Below are positions 22,347 to 30,265 of a stretch of 37,714 bases of DNA, one piece after another; the first letter of the stretch is position 1, and each line of letters begins with the position of its first letter. The notes beneath the pieces were generated by a model, which was given only the letters and a program-made list of their open reading frames with translations, was not told where the DNA came from and searched no databases. The translations under genes and the position numbers were made by a program. The stretch comes from Deltaproteobacteria bacterium (lineage in GTDB: Bacteria; Myxococcota_A; UBA9160; UBA6930): assembly GCA_002687015.1 (NCBI GenBank), contig NYZB01000188.1, positions 1-37,714 of the forward strand. The letters run 5' to 3'.

Positions 22347-23321
22347 CTAGCTCTCGCTCACACAGCAGCGGTTTCGACCCGCATCCTTCGCTTCGTAGAG
22401 GGCGGTGTCGGCCGCATTGACCACCCGCGTCCAGTCAACGTCCCCCCCCTCGACCTCTGCGATGGCCACGCCCAGGCTGACGGTCACGACCTCGTGAGCG
22501 GACAGGGCGTGGGGAATCTCGAGCGCTTCGATGGCCTCGCGAATCCGTTCCGCCGCCATGGCCGCTCCCTCCTTCGAGGTCTCCGGCATGCTGACGATGA
22601 ACTCTTCGCCTCCGTAGCGGTACAGCGCGTCGGCACCTCGGATCTCCCCCTGGGCCGCAGCGGCGATGTCGCCCAGCACCAGGTCCGCCGCGGGGTGGCC
22701 GTAGTGGTCGTTGAACTTCTTGAAGTCGTCGATGTCGAACATCACGACGGCGAGGCTGCGCCCGTAGCGCGATGCAAGCTCCTGAAGACGGAAGAGCTCT
22801 TGATCCATTGCCCGCCGGTTGCCGACGCCGAGCAGCGGGTCGACCAGGGCCATGTGTTCGAGGCGTTCGTTGACCCTCTGGAGCTGCTCGGTCCTCCTGA
22901 CGACGCTCGCTTCGAGCCGGTCGCGTTCGTGGGCCACCACGAGGGTCTGGGCTCGCACCAGGTCGGTCTGCGTCACGATGCCGATGAGCTCCCCTTCTCC
23001 ATTCACCACGAGGAGCTGGTGAGCCCGGCTCTCCTTCACGATCTCGACGGCCCGGTCCTGGGAGTCTCCGGGGCCGACAGTGACCGGAGGGGAGGACATG
23101 ATCTCTCCCGCCGTCCTGGGGAGCGCCTCTCCCGCCAGCACTGCGGCAAAGGCCCGAATCACCTCGCGGACACTGATCACGCCGATGGGTACCCGGCCCT
23201 CGACCACGGGCAGGCAGGAGCGGTCGCCATCTCTCATCTTCTCGAGGGCGGCGCACGATGAGAGATCGGCCTCGACCGAGTCGATCTCCGTGCTCATGAT
23301 GTCCTCGATCGTGACGATCAT
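22347..23321 (-). CDS. Diguanylate cyclase with N-terminal CBS pair
   Basis: 324 residues. Two CBS domains occupy about 1-130 (TIEDIMSTEIDSVEADLSSC and AGEIMSSPPVTVGPGDSQDR begin each). A short coiled linker (RDRLEASVVRRTEQLQRVNE) leads to the GGDEF domain with DPLLGVGNRRA, FDIDDFKKFNDHYGH and an intact GGEEF at 237-241. The I-site R228-x-x-D231 lies 5 residues before it, so product inhibition is expected. It makes cyclic di-GMP from GTP, tuned by an adenine nucleotide or ion on the CBS pair. ATG 23321 overlaps the stop of the PilZ gene (ATGA), so synthase and receptor are translated together. Confidence 0.92.
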   Translation of the reverse strand: MIVTIEDIMSTEIDSVEADLSSCAALEKMRDGDRSCLPVVEGRVPIGVISVREVIRAFAAVLAGEALPRTAGEIMSSPPVTVGPGDSQDRAVEIVKESRAHQLLVVNGEGELIGIVTQTDLVRAQTLVVAHERDRLEASVVRRTEQLQRVNERLEHMALVDPLLGVGNRRAMDQELFRLQELASRYGRSLAVVMFDIDDFKKFNDHYGHPAADLVLGDIAAAAQGEIRGADALYRYGGEEFIVSMPETSKEGAAMAAERIREAIEALEIPHALSAHEVVTVSLGVAIAEVEGGDVDWTRVVNAADTALYEAKDAGRNRCCVSES

Positions 23322-23725
23322 TCCTTCCGCTCCCTGCCACGACCCTGCTTTCCTGCTCGATGGCGTCGTGCTTCTTCCCGGTAGATCCAGCGGCGCAGGC
23401 TCGCTTGCTCGTCCGCTCCGATGTCCATGAACTCGAAGCCCACGATGCTCGGCTTCGATCCGGCCCGGTCTTCGATGACGCGGGCGACCCTTGCCGTCAC
23501 CTCGAAGTTGCCCACGCCAGGGAGACTGAACTCGCACAGCACGGCGTCTCCAACGCCGAAGTCGGTGCGGGTGCGGCCCGAGGTTCCCCCGGCGCTCACG
23601 TCGAGCATCGGGAGCTTCACCGGCTCTCCCTTGTCGACGAGCTCTTCGACGGGGGTCACGCCGAGTGCGACACCGTGGGTGCTGAGACGTACGTGGGAGC
23701 GGCGCTGGACGCGCTTCCAGGGCCC
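23318..23725 (-). CDS. PilZ domain protein, 5' end missing
   Basis: About 135 residues of a YcgR-type PilZ domain: WKRVQRRSHVRLSTHG (R-x-x-x-R), MLDVSAGGTSGRT (D-x-S-x-x-G), then SIVGFEFMDI and a C-terminal basic helix. Homology starts abruptly at the Trp near 23719. Relatives carry about 90 more residues before this, here replaced by sequence antisense to the sigma-54 activator. The only in-frame start further upstream is GTG 23812, which would add 29 unrelated residues. The cyclic-di-GMP motif itself is intact. Its stop overlaps the diguanylate cyclase start. Most likely a real truncation by deletion, or an assembly join. Confidence 0.72.
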   Translation of the reverse strand, partial: GPWKRVQRRSHVRLSTHGVALGVTPVEELVDKGEPVKLPMLDVSAGGTSGRTRTDFGVGDAVLCEFSLPGVGNFEVTARVARVIEDRAGSKPSIVGFEFMDIGADEQASLRRWIYREEARRHRAGKQGRGRERKE

Positions 23726-24222
23726 GGTGCGACCTGGCCCGCGAGGTCTCCGCCGGTCGCTTCCGGGCCGATCTCTACTACCGGCTCGACGTCGTGAGTC
23801 TGCACATCCCACCGCTTCGCGACCGTCCGGCCGACATCCCCCTCCTCGCGAACGCGTTTCTCGATCGCTTTGCGGGCGCTTCGGGTGGGGAGCCGGCCCG
23901 TCTCGACGAGGCGACCCTACGAGAGCTCAGCGCCCGTCCCTTCCGCGGCAATGTGCGGGAGCTCGAGAACCTGATGCGAAGGGCGGCCATCCTCTTTCCC
24001 GGCCGCACCGTCGAGCTGAATCGATTGCTCGCGCCGCAGCCCTCTTCCCAACGCGATTCCATGACCTCGGAGCTGCGCTCGTTGAACCTCCGCGAGCTGG
24101 AGCGCGCGGCCGTGATCCGCTCCCTCGAGTTCTCGGGCGGCAATCGAACGCTCGCCTCGCGGGCCCTCGGCATCAGCGTCCGCACCCTGCGCAACAAGAT
24201 CCGGGCCTACGAGCTGGCTTGA
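23722..24222 (+). CDS. C-terminal fragment of a sigma-54-dependent Fis-type activator
   Basis: Homology begins at ARCDLAREVSAGRFRADLYY, which corresponds to the ATNxDL sensor-1 area of the AAA+ domain. It continues through RLDVVSLHIPPLRDRPADIP, ARPFRGNVRELENLMRRA (sensor 2) and a complete Fis helix-turn-helix (FSGGNRTLASRALGISVRTL). Walker A, the GAFTGA loop and Walker B are absent, so it cannot activate sigma-54 holoenzyme. GTG 23794 is the first possible start (142 residues). The missing 5' part meets the missing 5' part of the divergent PilZ gene. Related full-length proteins (FlrC, FlbD) control flagellar operons such as the one 2.3 kb downstream. Confidence 0.75.
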   Translation, partial: ARCDLAREVSAGRFRADLYYRLDVVSLHIPPLRDRPADIPLLANAFLDRFAGASGGEPARLDEATLRELSARPFRGNVRELENLMRRAAILFPGRTVELNRLLAPQPSSQRDSMTSELRSLNLRELERAAVIRSLEFSGGNRTLASRALGISVRTLRNKIRAYELA

Positions 24223-24291
24223 GAGTGCCCGCCCGGTGTCGGGGTAGGCCGGGAGGCCCGACCTCGCCTCGCCGGACCCTGTGGCCGGGTT

Positions 24292-26319
24292 CTACTCGGT
24301 CGTGGCTTCCGCCCGGAGCTCGCGCTCCAGGACGGAGAGCTCCGCGTCGTCCGGGAAGAATCTCCGAGAGGCGAGCACCCGGCGGAGCGCCTTGTCGGCA
24401 TGGCCGGTGGCTCGCTCGGCTCGCGCCAGGCGTGCCGCCGCGGGGGGGAAGCGGAGGGCTCGGGCCGGCAAGGAGGTCCACAGCACCCGGGCCTCGGCCT
24501 CCCGGCCTGCCTCCATGTGCAGAGCGGCCAGACGCCAGGTCGCCTCGGACACGGGATTGGGCTGCTCGGAGGCGTCGCGGTAGTGGGCGAAGGCCTCGTC
24601 CAGGGCGCCGCGCCGCTCCGCAAGGCGGCCGAGACCTACACGGGCAGGCGCGTCTTCGGGGTCGTCCTCGAGCGCCCTCTCGTAGGCCTCCGCGGCTTCC
24701 CCGGCGCGCCCCGCCGCTTCTTCGACCCTCCCGAGATCGACCCACGAGTCGGCACCCGGGTTGGTCGCGATGCCGAGCCGTGCACTCTCGCGTGCGAGCT
24801 GCAGATCGCCGGCCAGCAGGGCGGCCTTGGCTCGCAGGTTGGTGACCAGCCGGCTCTCCCGGTGGAAGGGGGTGAGCAGCTTCAACGCCTCCTCGCCGCG
24901 GCGCGCCGCAATCGCGTTGATCGCCTCCCGCAGGTCGGCCATCAAGTGCAGCCCGTCCTTGGGGTCGATTCCCCCGACCCGACCGATCGCGATCTCACCG
25001 TCCGAGCCCTGCCCCGCCAGATAGCCCAGGGCCTCGAGCTGCGTGCGCTCCTCTGTGCTCACCGCGCCCTCGAGGACGACGCGGTGGATGCCCCCCGAGT
25101 GCTCCTCGACCCATGCGTCCAGCTCGGCGAGCCGCTCGGGAGCCTCGGCTGAGCGGTCGATCAGCTCCCCCGGATCGCCGGCGATCTCGTACAGCTCGGG
25201 TCGCGGTGCCCGGATGTACTTGTGGCTGCGCGTGCGCACGCCCAGCAAGGGGCTCCAGCTCATGTCGAGCTGCGTGGCCAGGGTCTCGACCCAGGCGGCT
25301 CGTGCCCTCGTCGGGGCATCCAGCAGCGAACGTCCGCTGGCTCCCGGCAGGGGGGCCAGCTCCGCGAGCGCCAGCAGGGTCGGGGCGACCGCTGAGAGGG
25401 GGGCGACCTCCTCGTCTACACCTCCCGCTTCGATTCCCGGGCCTTCCAGCAGCAAGGGGACCCGCTGGGTGGCGTCGTAGATGCTCATCGAGTGGGTGCG
25501 CTCGCCGTGCTCGCCGAGGGCTTCGCCGTGGTCACTGGTGACGGCGAGCAGGGTTCCGGCCGCCCCGAAGCCCTGGCGCAGGCCGCGCAACAGGCGACCC
25601 AGCTCGGCGTCCACGAAGGCGATCTCGCCGTCGTAGAGCCTTCCCTGGAAGCGGCGTCGATAGTCTTCCGGGGGCGTGTAGTCCCCGTGCGGGTCGTAGT
25701 AGTGGACCCAGAGGAAGAATCGGGCGGGCGCCGTGGCCAGCCAGGCGAGAGCCGCGTCGGTCGTCTCGTCGGCGCGTCGTGCGGGCACCACGCTCAGGGT
25801 GTGGCCCCGTGCATCGAGGCCAAGTTCGTCGTCGTAGTGGTCGAATCCCCGGGCCAGCCCGTAGCGATCATCGAGCACGAAGGCCGAGACGAAGGCGCCC
25901 GTCGCGAAACCCCGGGCCTTCAGGTGACTCGCCAGGGTCGGGATCTCGGGGCCCAGGCGAAACAGGCCGTTGTGCCGCACACCGTGCTCCGGAGGGTCGA
26001 GACCGGTCAAGAGGGTGGCATGGGAGGGCAGCGTGATCGGTGCCGGCGAGATCGCCTGGGAGAAGCGGAGACCGCGCGCGGCGATGCCATCGAGGGTCGG
26101 CGTCTCGGCGCGCTCATCGCCATAACAGCCCACGTGGTCGGCGCGCAGGGTGTCGATGGTCACCAGGACGATGCGTTCCACCGCCCCGGTCTCCGGGGCC
26201 GGGGGATGGGCCGGGGCGGCCGGCTCCGGGGCTTCGCCACAGGCCAGCACCGCCACGCTCACGGCTGCGAGCGCCCGGATCGCGACCCCCCTCTTCCGTG
26301 CTGCGTTGCTTCGGCTCAT
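24292..26319 (-). CDS. Sulfatase-fold (alkaline phosphatase superfamily) lipoprotein with C-terminal TPR repeats
   Basis: 675 residues. A leader with lipobox VLAC puts Cys27 as lipid site, followed by a Pro/Ala-rich linker. The hydrolase domain has VLVTIDTLRADHVGCYG (metal Asp56), SPAPITLPSHATLLTG and TSDHGEALGEHG (Asp263/His264). The nucleophile position of the sulfatase C/S-x-P-S-R motif reads T-L-P-S-H (Thr96), so formylglycine cannot form; a phosphoester or phosphonate substrate is more likely. From about 440 on, TPR-like helices follow (AYERALEDDPEDAPARVGLG and more). It would act at the periplasmic face. ATG 26319 is preceded by GTG 26322. Divergent from flgB. Confidence 0.85.
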   Translation of the reverse strand: MSRSNAARKRGVAIRALAAVSVAVLACGEAPEPAAPAHPPAPETGAVERIVLVTIDTLRADHVGCYGDERAETPTLDGIAARGLRFSQAISPAPITLPSHATLLTGLDPPEHGVRHNGLFRLGPEIPTLASHLKARGFATGAFVSAFVLDDRYGLARGFDHYDDELGLDARGHTLSVVPARRADETTDAALAWLATAPARFFLWVHYYDPHGDYTPPEDYRRRFQGRLYDGEIAFVDAELGRLLRGLRQGFGAAGTLLAVTSDHGEALGEHGERTHSMSIYDATQRVPLLLEGPGIEAGGVDEEVAPLSAVAPTLLALAELAPLPGASGRSLLDAPTRARAAWVETLATQLDMSWSPLLGVRTRSHKYIRAPRPELYEIAGDPGELIDRSAEAPERLAELDAWVEEHSGGIHRVVLEGAVSTEERTQLEALGYLAGQGSDGEIAIGRVGGIDPKDGLHLMADLREAINAIAARRGEEALKLLTPFHRESRLVTNLRAKAALLAGDLQLARESARLGIATNPGADSWVDLGRVEEAAGRAGEAAEAYERALEDDPEDAPARVGLGRLAERRGALDEAFAHYRDASEQPNPVSEATWRLAALHMEAGREAEARVLWTSLPARALRFPPAAARLARAERATGHADKALRRVLASRRFFPDDAELSVLERELRAEATTE

Positions 26320-26391
26320 CACTCCCGAGTCCGTGGCGGCGATCGAAGCTAGCGAACCGATTCAGGCAGCCGGCAGGAATTGCCCGGGCTC

Positions 26392-26404
26392 TTTCAGTCT
26401 GAAA
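26392..26404. promoter_or_regulatory. Palindrome upstream of the sigma-54 promoter, candidate activator site
   Basis: TTTCAG-T-CTGAAA is a perfect 13-base palindrome about 85-95 bases upstream of the -24 element of the flgB promoter. That distance is typical for enhancer binding by a sigma-54 activator dimer. No other strong palindrome stands in this intergenic region. The binder is not known. Confidence 0.4.
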
Positions 26405-26487
26405 CGGCCGTCTGCAACGTCTCCCGCCCCGACCGGGCCCTAGCGCGCTCTCCGGCCTTCTCGAGGGCCCTGGGCCGAAACCCGACG

Positions 26488-26503
26488 TGGCACTGGCCTT
26501 GCA
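26488..26503 (+). promoter_or_regulatory. Sigma-54 (RpoN) -24/-12 promoter of the flgB operon
   Basis: TGGCAC-N5-TTGCA, with the invariant GG (26489-26490) and GC (26501-26502) separated by exactly 10 bases, matches the RpoN consensus almost fully. Transcription should start near 26514, giving a leader of about 33 bases before flgB. Such promoters need an AAA+ activator; the fragment at 23722 cannot serve. Confidence 0.88.
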
Positions 26504-26546
26504 CATGTCCGGACCGACGCCCCACCTGCGGGGGCGGGAGGATGCA

Positions 26547-26939
26547 ATGCCGGAGATCGAGAAGTCTGCCGTGGTCCTGCTCGAGCAGGCCATGCGCTTC
26601 CGTGCGGCCCGCCAGGCCGTGCTCTCCAGCAACGTCGCCAACGCCGACACCCCGGGCTATCGCCGGGTCGAGCTCGAGTTCAAGAACCAGCTCGACGAAG
26701 CCGCCCATCGCCTCGCGCGCACCGATGCCAGCCATCTGGGCCCGGCCGGGGGTGGCCCGGCCGGCGACTACACGCTCCGGGTCGGCCCGCGAGGAACCCG
26801 TCCGGACAAGAACGGTGTGGAGCTCGACGCCGAGCTGGTCGCCTTGAACCGCAACGCCGGTGCCTTCCAGGACCAGGCTGCCGTCCTCGCGCGGTTGCAC
26901 GTCCTCCGCCGCATCGCCGTCACTGGGGAGGCCCGCTGA
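26547..26939 (+). CDS. flgB: Flagellar basal-body proximal rod protein FlgB
   Basis: 130 residues. AARQAVLSSNVANADTPGYR is the rod/hook family motif that opens all axial proteins; YTLRVGPRGTRPDKNGVELD (D-G-N/K-N-V-x-x-D) and a C-terminal heptad helix follow. FlgB forms the first layers of the rod above the MS ring. ATG 26547 is preceded by GGGAGG. First gene of the operon; the next start overlaps its stop (TGATG). Confidence 0.93.
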   Translation: MPEIEKSAVVLLEQAMRFRAARQAVLSSNVANADTPGYRRVELEFKNQLDEAAHRLARTDASHLGPAGGGPAGDYTLRVGPRGTRPDKNGVELDAELVALNRNAGAFQDQAAVLARLHVLRRIAVTGEAR

Positions 26940-27364
26940 TGAAGATCAGTGAGATCGTCGACATCGGGGTATCCGGCCTGCTGGCCCAACGCGCCCGCAT
27001 GGCCGCGACGGCCTCGAACCTCGCCAACGCCCAGACCACGCGGACGCCTGAGGGAGGCCCCTACCGCCGCCGCGATCCGGTCTTCACGACCAGCGCGGTG
27101 GGTGGGCCCTTTGCGGACCGGCTCTCCCGGGCCGTGCGCAAGGTGGAGGTGGCGCGGGTCGCCCTCGATCCGCGGCCCGCCCTCACCCGCTTCGATCCCG
27201 GGCACCCGGACGCGGACGATCAGGGTCATGTCGCGTTGCCCCGGGTGAACACGGTGGAAGAGCTCTCGAACATGATGTCCGCGAGCCGCGCCTACCAGGC
27301 CAATCTGCTGATCCTGCGCAAGGCACGCGAGATGGCCCGTGCCGCGCTCGGCATCGGTAGCTAG
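26939..27364 (+). CDS. flgC: Flagellar basal-body rod protein FlgC
   Basis: 141 residues. MAATASNLANAQTTRTPEGG then PYRRRDPVF is the FlgC-specific form of the rod motif. VNTVEELSNMMSASRAYQAN near the C-terminus is the conserved axial-protein ending. It builds the rod together with FlgB and FlgF/FlgG. The start overlaps the flgB stop by one base. The central region is rich in Arg and Pro and shorter than in enterics, as in many relatives. Confidence 0.94.
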   Translation: MKISEIVDIGVSGLLAQRARMAATASNLANAQTTRTPEGGPYRRRDPVFTTSAVGGPFADRLSRAVRKVEVARVALDPRPALTRFDPGHPDADDQGHVALPRVNTVEELSNMMSASRAYQANLLILRKAREMARAALGIGS

Positions 27365-27372
27365 GGGGACCC

Positions 27373-27678
27373 GTGGACGCCAGCCGCATCGCCGCTGCCC
27401 AGCTCTCGACGCCGCCCCTCTCCGCAGGAGTGGGGCGCGAGGCGAGTTCGTCGGCGCCCGAGGTTCCCTTCTCGCAGCACGTCAAGAACGCCCTGCAGGA
27501 GGCCAACCTGCAGCTGAACGAAGCCGAGACGCAGGCGCGAGATCTGGCCCAGGGCAAGGGCGACATCGTCGAAGCCATGCTGGCCCTCTCCAAGGCCGAG
27601 CTCTCGCTGCGAAACGTCGTGACGCTCCGCAACCGCGTCATGGAGGCCTACCAGGAAGTCATGAGGCTCCAGCTCTAG
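27373..27678 (+). CDS. fliE: Flagellar hook-basal body protein FliE
   Basis: 101 residues. A variable N-terminus is followed by FSQHVKNALQEANLQLNEAE, then GDIVEAMLALSKAELSLRNV and RNRVMEAYQEVMRLQL, the full FliE helical core. FliE joins the MS ring (FliF) to the rod and is the first substrate of the export gate. GTG 27373 is preceded by AGGGGGA, 8 bases after the flgC stop. Confidence 0.93.
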   Translation: MDASRIAAAQLSTPPLSAGVGREASSSAPEVPFSQHVKNALQEANLQLNEAETQARDLAQGKGDIVEAMLALSKAELSLRNVVTLRNRVMEAYQEVMRLQL

Positions 27679-27688
27679 GAAGCAGACC

Positions 27689-29260
27689 ATGGATTGGCTC
27701 ACCACACTGATCACACAGCTCAAGCAGCTCCCCGCCGGCCGTCAGGCCGTGCTCGGCATCACCGCCTTCGGCTCGCTCGCCTTCATCATGTGGGTCGCCT
27801 ACGGAGCGGCGACTCCCGACTACCGCACGGCCTACCGCGGCCTGCCCGAGGACGAGATCGCCCGCGTGGCCAGCGTCCTCCGGGACGAGCGAATCGACTA
27901 CAAGATTGCCGAGGGAGGCACCTCGATCATGGTGCCCGCACCCATGGTCTACGAGGCGCGGATCCGCGCGGCAGGGCGCGGGCTGCCCAACGGCGGGGGC
28001 AACGGCTTCGAGCTCTTCGATCAACCCGCCTTCGGCGTGACGGACTTCGTACACCGCGTGAACTACTCGCGCGCGATCCAGGGCGAGCTCTCCCGCAGCA
28101 TCGAGCAGCTCGAGCCGGTCTCCCGGGCGCGCGTGCAGGTCGTGATCCCCGAGCGGAGGAGCGTCCTGGCCGCCACCCAACGCAAGCCCCGCGCCGCCGT
28201 CATCACCAAGCTGCAGCCCGGCCGTCAGCTCCAGCCCGAGCAGGTGCGCGCGATCGTCCACCTCGTGGCCTCGAGCATCGAGTCCCTGGATCCCAGCGAC
28301 GTCACCGTCGTGGATGGCAGCGGCCGCCTGCTGACGGCCCAGGGCGAGGAGATGGCCGGTGGCGCCTTGCCCGCGGGTGGAGCGCCCTCCTACCAGCAGC
28401 GCGTCGAGGAGGATCTGGGTCGCCGCATCGAGGCGATCCTCGAGAAGACCGTGGGCCCCGGCGGAGTGATCGCCAAGGTGAGCGCCGACATGGACTGGAC
28501 CGAGCGCGAGACCACCGAGGAGATCTACGACCCCGACACCCAGGTGGCGCGCAGCGAGCAACGCAGCTCCGAGACCGTGGCCGAGGGTGGCGGCGGCGAG
28601 GGCGGCGTGCCCGGGGTCGCATCCAACACGCCGGACCTCGCGGCGGCCGGCGCCGCGGGCGCCGGCGGGTCGAACTCGAGCCGGAGCTCCGAGACCGTCA
28701 ACTTCGAGATCAGCAAGAAGGTGAATCATCTCGTCACACCCATGGGTCAGATCGAACGCCTGTCGATCGCGGTGCTCGTCGCCGACAAGACGCCGACCGA
28801 GGAAGGCGCTGTGCCGGTAGCCTGGGAGCCGGCCTCGATCACTCTCTTCACCGACCTGGCGAAGCAGGCGGTGGGCTTCGACGAGAAGCGCGGCGACCAG
28901 ATCACCGTCAACAGCGCGCCCTTCCGTTCGCCCTCGGAGGAAATCCCCGAGGACGGCCTGCTGACGCCCGAGCTCCTCTTCCTGATCGGAACGGTGGTGC
29001 GGGTGGTGGCGGTCGTGCTCGCCCTCTTCCTCTTCGCCCGTCTCGTGGTGCGACCCGTGCTCGACACCCTCGAAGCCGCGGCGCCGGCAGCCACGCTGCC
29101 CGCCACGGTCGCCGATCTCGAGGCCGGGGCTGCGGCTGCCCTGGGCCAGGGCGCCCAGGCGGCGCTCGCCGAAGGCGAAGCCATCGACGAAGGCCCGATC
29201 GCAGCCGTGCGCACCGACGAAGGCGTGCAGACCCTCCGCAACTGGTTGAATCAGAGCTAG
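27689..29260 (+). CDS. fliF: Flagellar MS-ring protein FliF
   Basis: 523 residues. Membrane helices lie at about 19-39 (AVLGITAFGSLAFIMWVAYG) and 429-455. Between them are the ring-building motifs: YRTAYRGLPEDEIARVASVL, PAFGVTDFVHRVNYSRAIQG-ELSRSIEQL and VSRARVQVVIPERR. A Gly/Ala/Ser-rich loop at about 295-335 corresponds to the variable part of the second periplasmic region. The cytoplasmic tail ends EGVQTLRNWLNQS, the FliG-binding site. It forms the ring that houses the export gate. ATG 27689 follows AGGAAGC. Confidence 0.95.
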   Translation: MDWLTTLITQLKQLPAGRQAVLGITAFGSLAFIMWVAYGAATPDYRTAYRGLPEDEIARVASVLRDERIDYKIAEGGTSIMVPAPMVYEARIRAAGRGLPNGGGNGFELFDQPAFGVTDFVHRVNYSRAIQGELSRSIEQLEPVSRARVQVVIPERRSVLAATQRKPRAAVITKLQPGRQLQPEQVRAIVHLVASSIESLDPSDVTVVDGSGRLLTAQGEEMAGGALPAGGAPSYQQRVEEDLGRRIEAILEKTVGPGGVIAKVSADMDWTERETTEEIYDPDTQVARSEQRSSETVAEGGGGEGGVPGVASNTPDLAAAGAAGAGGSNSSRSSETVNFEISKKVNHLVTPMGQIERLSIAVLVADKTPTEEGAVPVAWEPASITLFTDLAKQAVGFDEKRGDQITVNSAPFRSPSEEIPEDGLLTPELLFLIGTVVRVVAVVLALFLFARLVVRPVLDTLEAAAPAATLPATVADLEAGAAAALGQGAQAALAEGEAIDEGPIAAVRTDEGVQTLRNWLNQS

Positions 29261-29263
29261 GCA

Positions 29264-30265
29264 TTGGAATTCGAGACTCTCAGCGGACCCGAAAAGGTGG
29301 GCATCGTGATCCTCTCGCTCCCGAAGGATCGCGTGAAGGACTACCTCGCCCAGCTCTCCGACGACGAGGTCGAGAAGTCGCTCTCCGCCGTCTCCCGTAT
29401 GGAGAAGATCCCGCCGCGGATCCAGAAGCTCGTGATGAGCGAGTTCCAGGAGTGCCTCGGCCAACAGGACACCTCCCTGGCCGGGGGACGTGAGACCGCA
29501 CTCGCCATCGTCGAGAATGGACTCGACGACGAGCGCGCCACGGGCATCCTGGAGAAGCTGAGCCGCGACCAGCAACGCATCGACTGGACCCTGCGCTCCT
29601 ACCACCCGATCTTCATCGCAGAGCGCATCCAGAAGGAGCATCCGCAGACCATCGCGTTGGTGCTCTCGCAGATTCCGGCCGAGCGCGGTGCCCAGGTGAT
29701 CAACGCCCTGCCCGAGGAGGCCCAGCCCGAGGTGGTCCTGCGCCTGGCCAGCCTCCAGCCCGTGGCCACGGATGTCATGACCGATCTCGAGATCGGTGTC
29801 GCGGAGATCTTCCGGAGGCGCAAGGTCTCGACCACGCGCGCCGGTGGCACCAAGGCCGCTGCAAACATGCTGAACCGGGTTCCGAAGGAGGAAGGCTCCA
29901 CGATCCTCGACGGCGTCGACATGCGCGACGCCGCCGTGGCCGTCGACATCCGCAAGCGGATGCTCACCTTCGAAGACCTGATCAACATCGACAAGCGCGG
30001 CTTCCAGACCTTCCTGCGGGAGGTCTCCACCGAGGACCTGGCGGTGGCAATGAAGACGGCCTCCGAAGAGATGCAGGAGAAGATCTTCTCCAACCTCTCG
30101 TCCCGCGCGGTGGAGCAGATCAAGGAGGAGGTGGATCTGCTCGGGCCGATGAAGCTCGCCGACGTCGAGAAGGTGCAGGAGGAGATCGTGGACGTGGCCC
30201 GGCGCCTCGAGAGCGAAGGCCGCCTCAGCATCGAGATGGGGGGCTCCGATGACGTCCTCGTTTAG
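29264..30265 (+). CDS. fliG: Flagellar motor switch protein FliG
   Basis: 333 residues. The N-terminal domain starts LSGPEKVGIVILSLPKDRVK; the middle domain has YHPIFIAERIQKEHPQTIAL (EHPQ motif); the C-terminal torque domain has ILDGVDMRDAAVAVDIRKRM, FEDLINIDKRGFQTFLREV and EEVDLLGPMKLADVEKVQEE with the charged helix that meets MotA. The start is TTG, 3 bases after the fliF stop, and has only a weak ribosome site, so translation probably depends on ribosomes finishing fliF. No ATG or GTG fits the homology. Confidence 0.95.
   Translation: MEFETLSGPEKVGIVILSLPKDRVKDYLAQLSDDEVEKSLSAVSRMEKIPPRIQKLVMSEFQECLGQQDTSLAGGRETALAIVENGLDDERATGILEKLSRDQQRIDWTLRSYHPIFIAERIQKEHPQTIALVLSQIPAERGAQVINALPEEAQPEVVLRLASLQPVATDVMTDLEIGVAEIFRRRKVSTTRAGGTKAAANMLNRVPKEEGSTILDGVDMRDAAVAVDIRKRMLTFEDLINIDKRGFQTFLREVSTEDLAVAMKTASEEMQEKIFSNLSSRAVEQIKEEVDLLGPMKLADVEKVQEEIVDVARRLESEGRLSIEMGGSDDVLV

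Noticed and set aside
23794-23812. GTG 23812 as the true start of the PilZ gene
   Set aside because: It would add 29 residues antisense to the activator that do not resemble any PilZ protein. The domain begins near 23719.
24292-26319. Formylglycine sulfatase call
   Set aside because: The nucleophile position is Thr, which cannot be converted to formylglycine, so only the fold is claimed.
26372-26383. GGCAGGAATTGC as a second sigma-54 site
   Set aside because: Only 8 bases separate GG from GC instead of 10, and the -24 context is poor.
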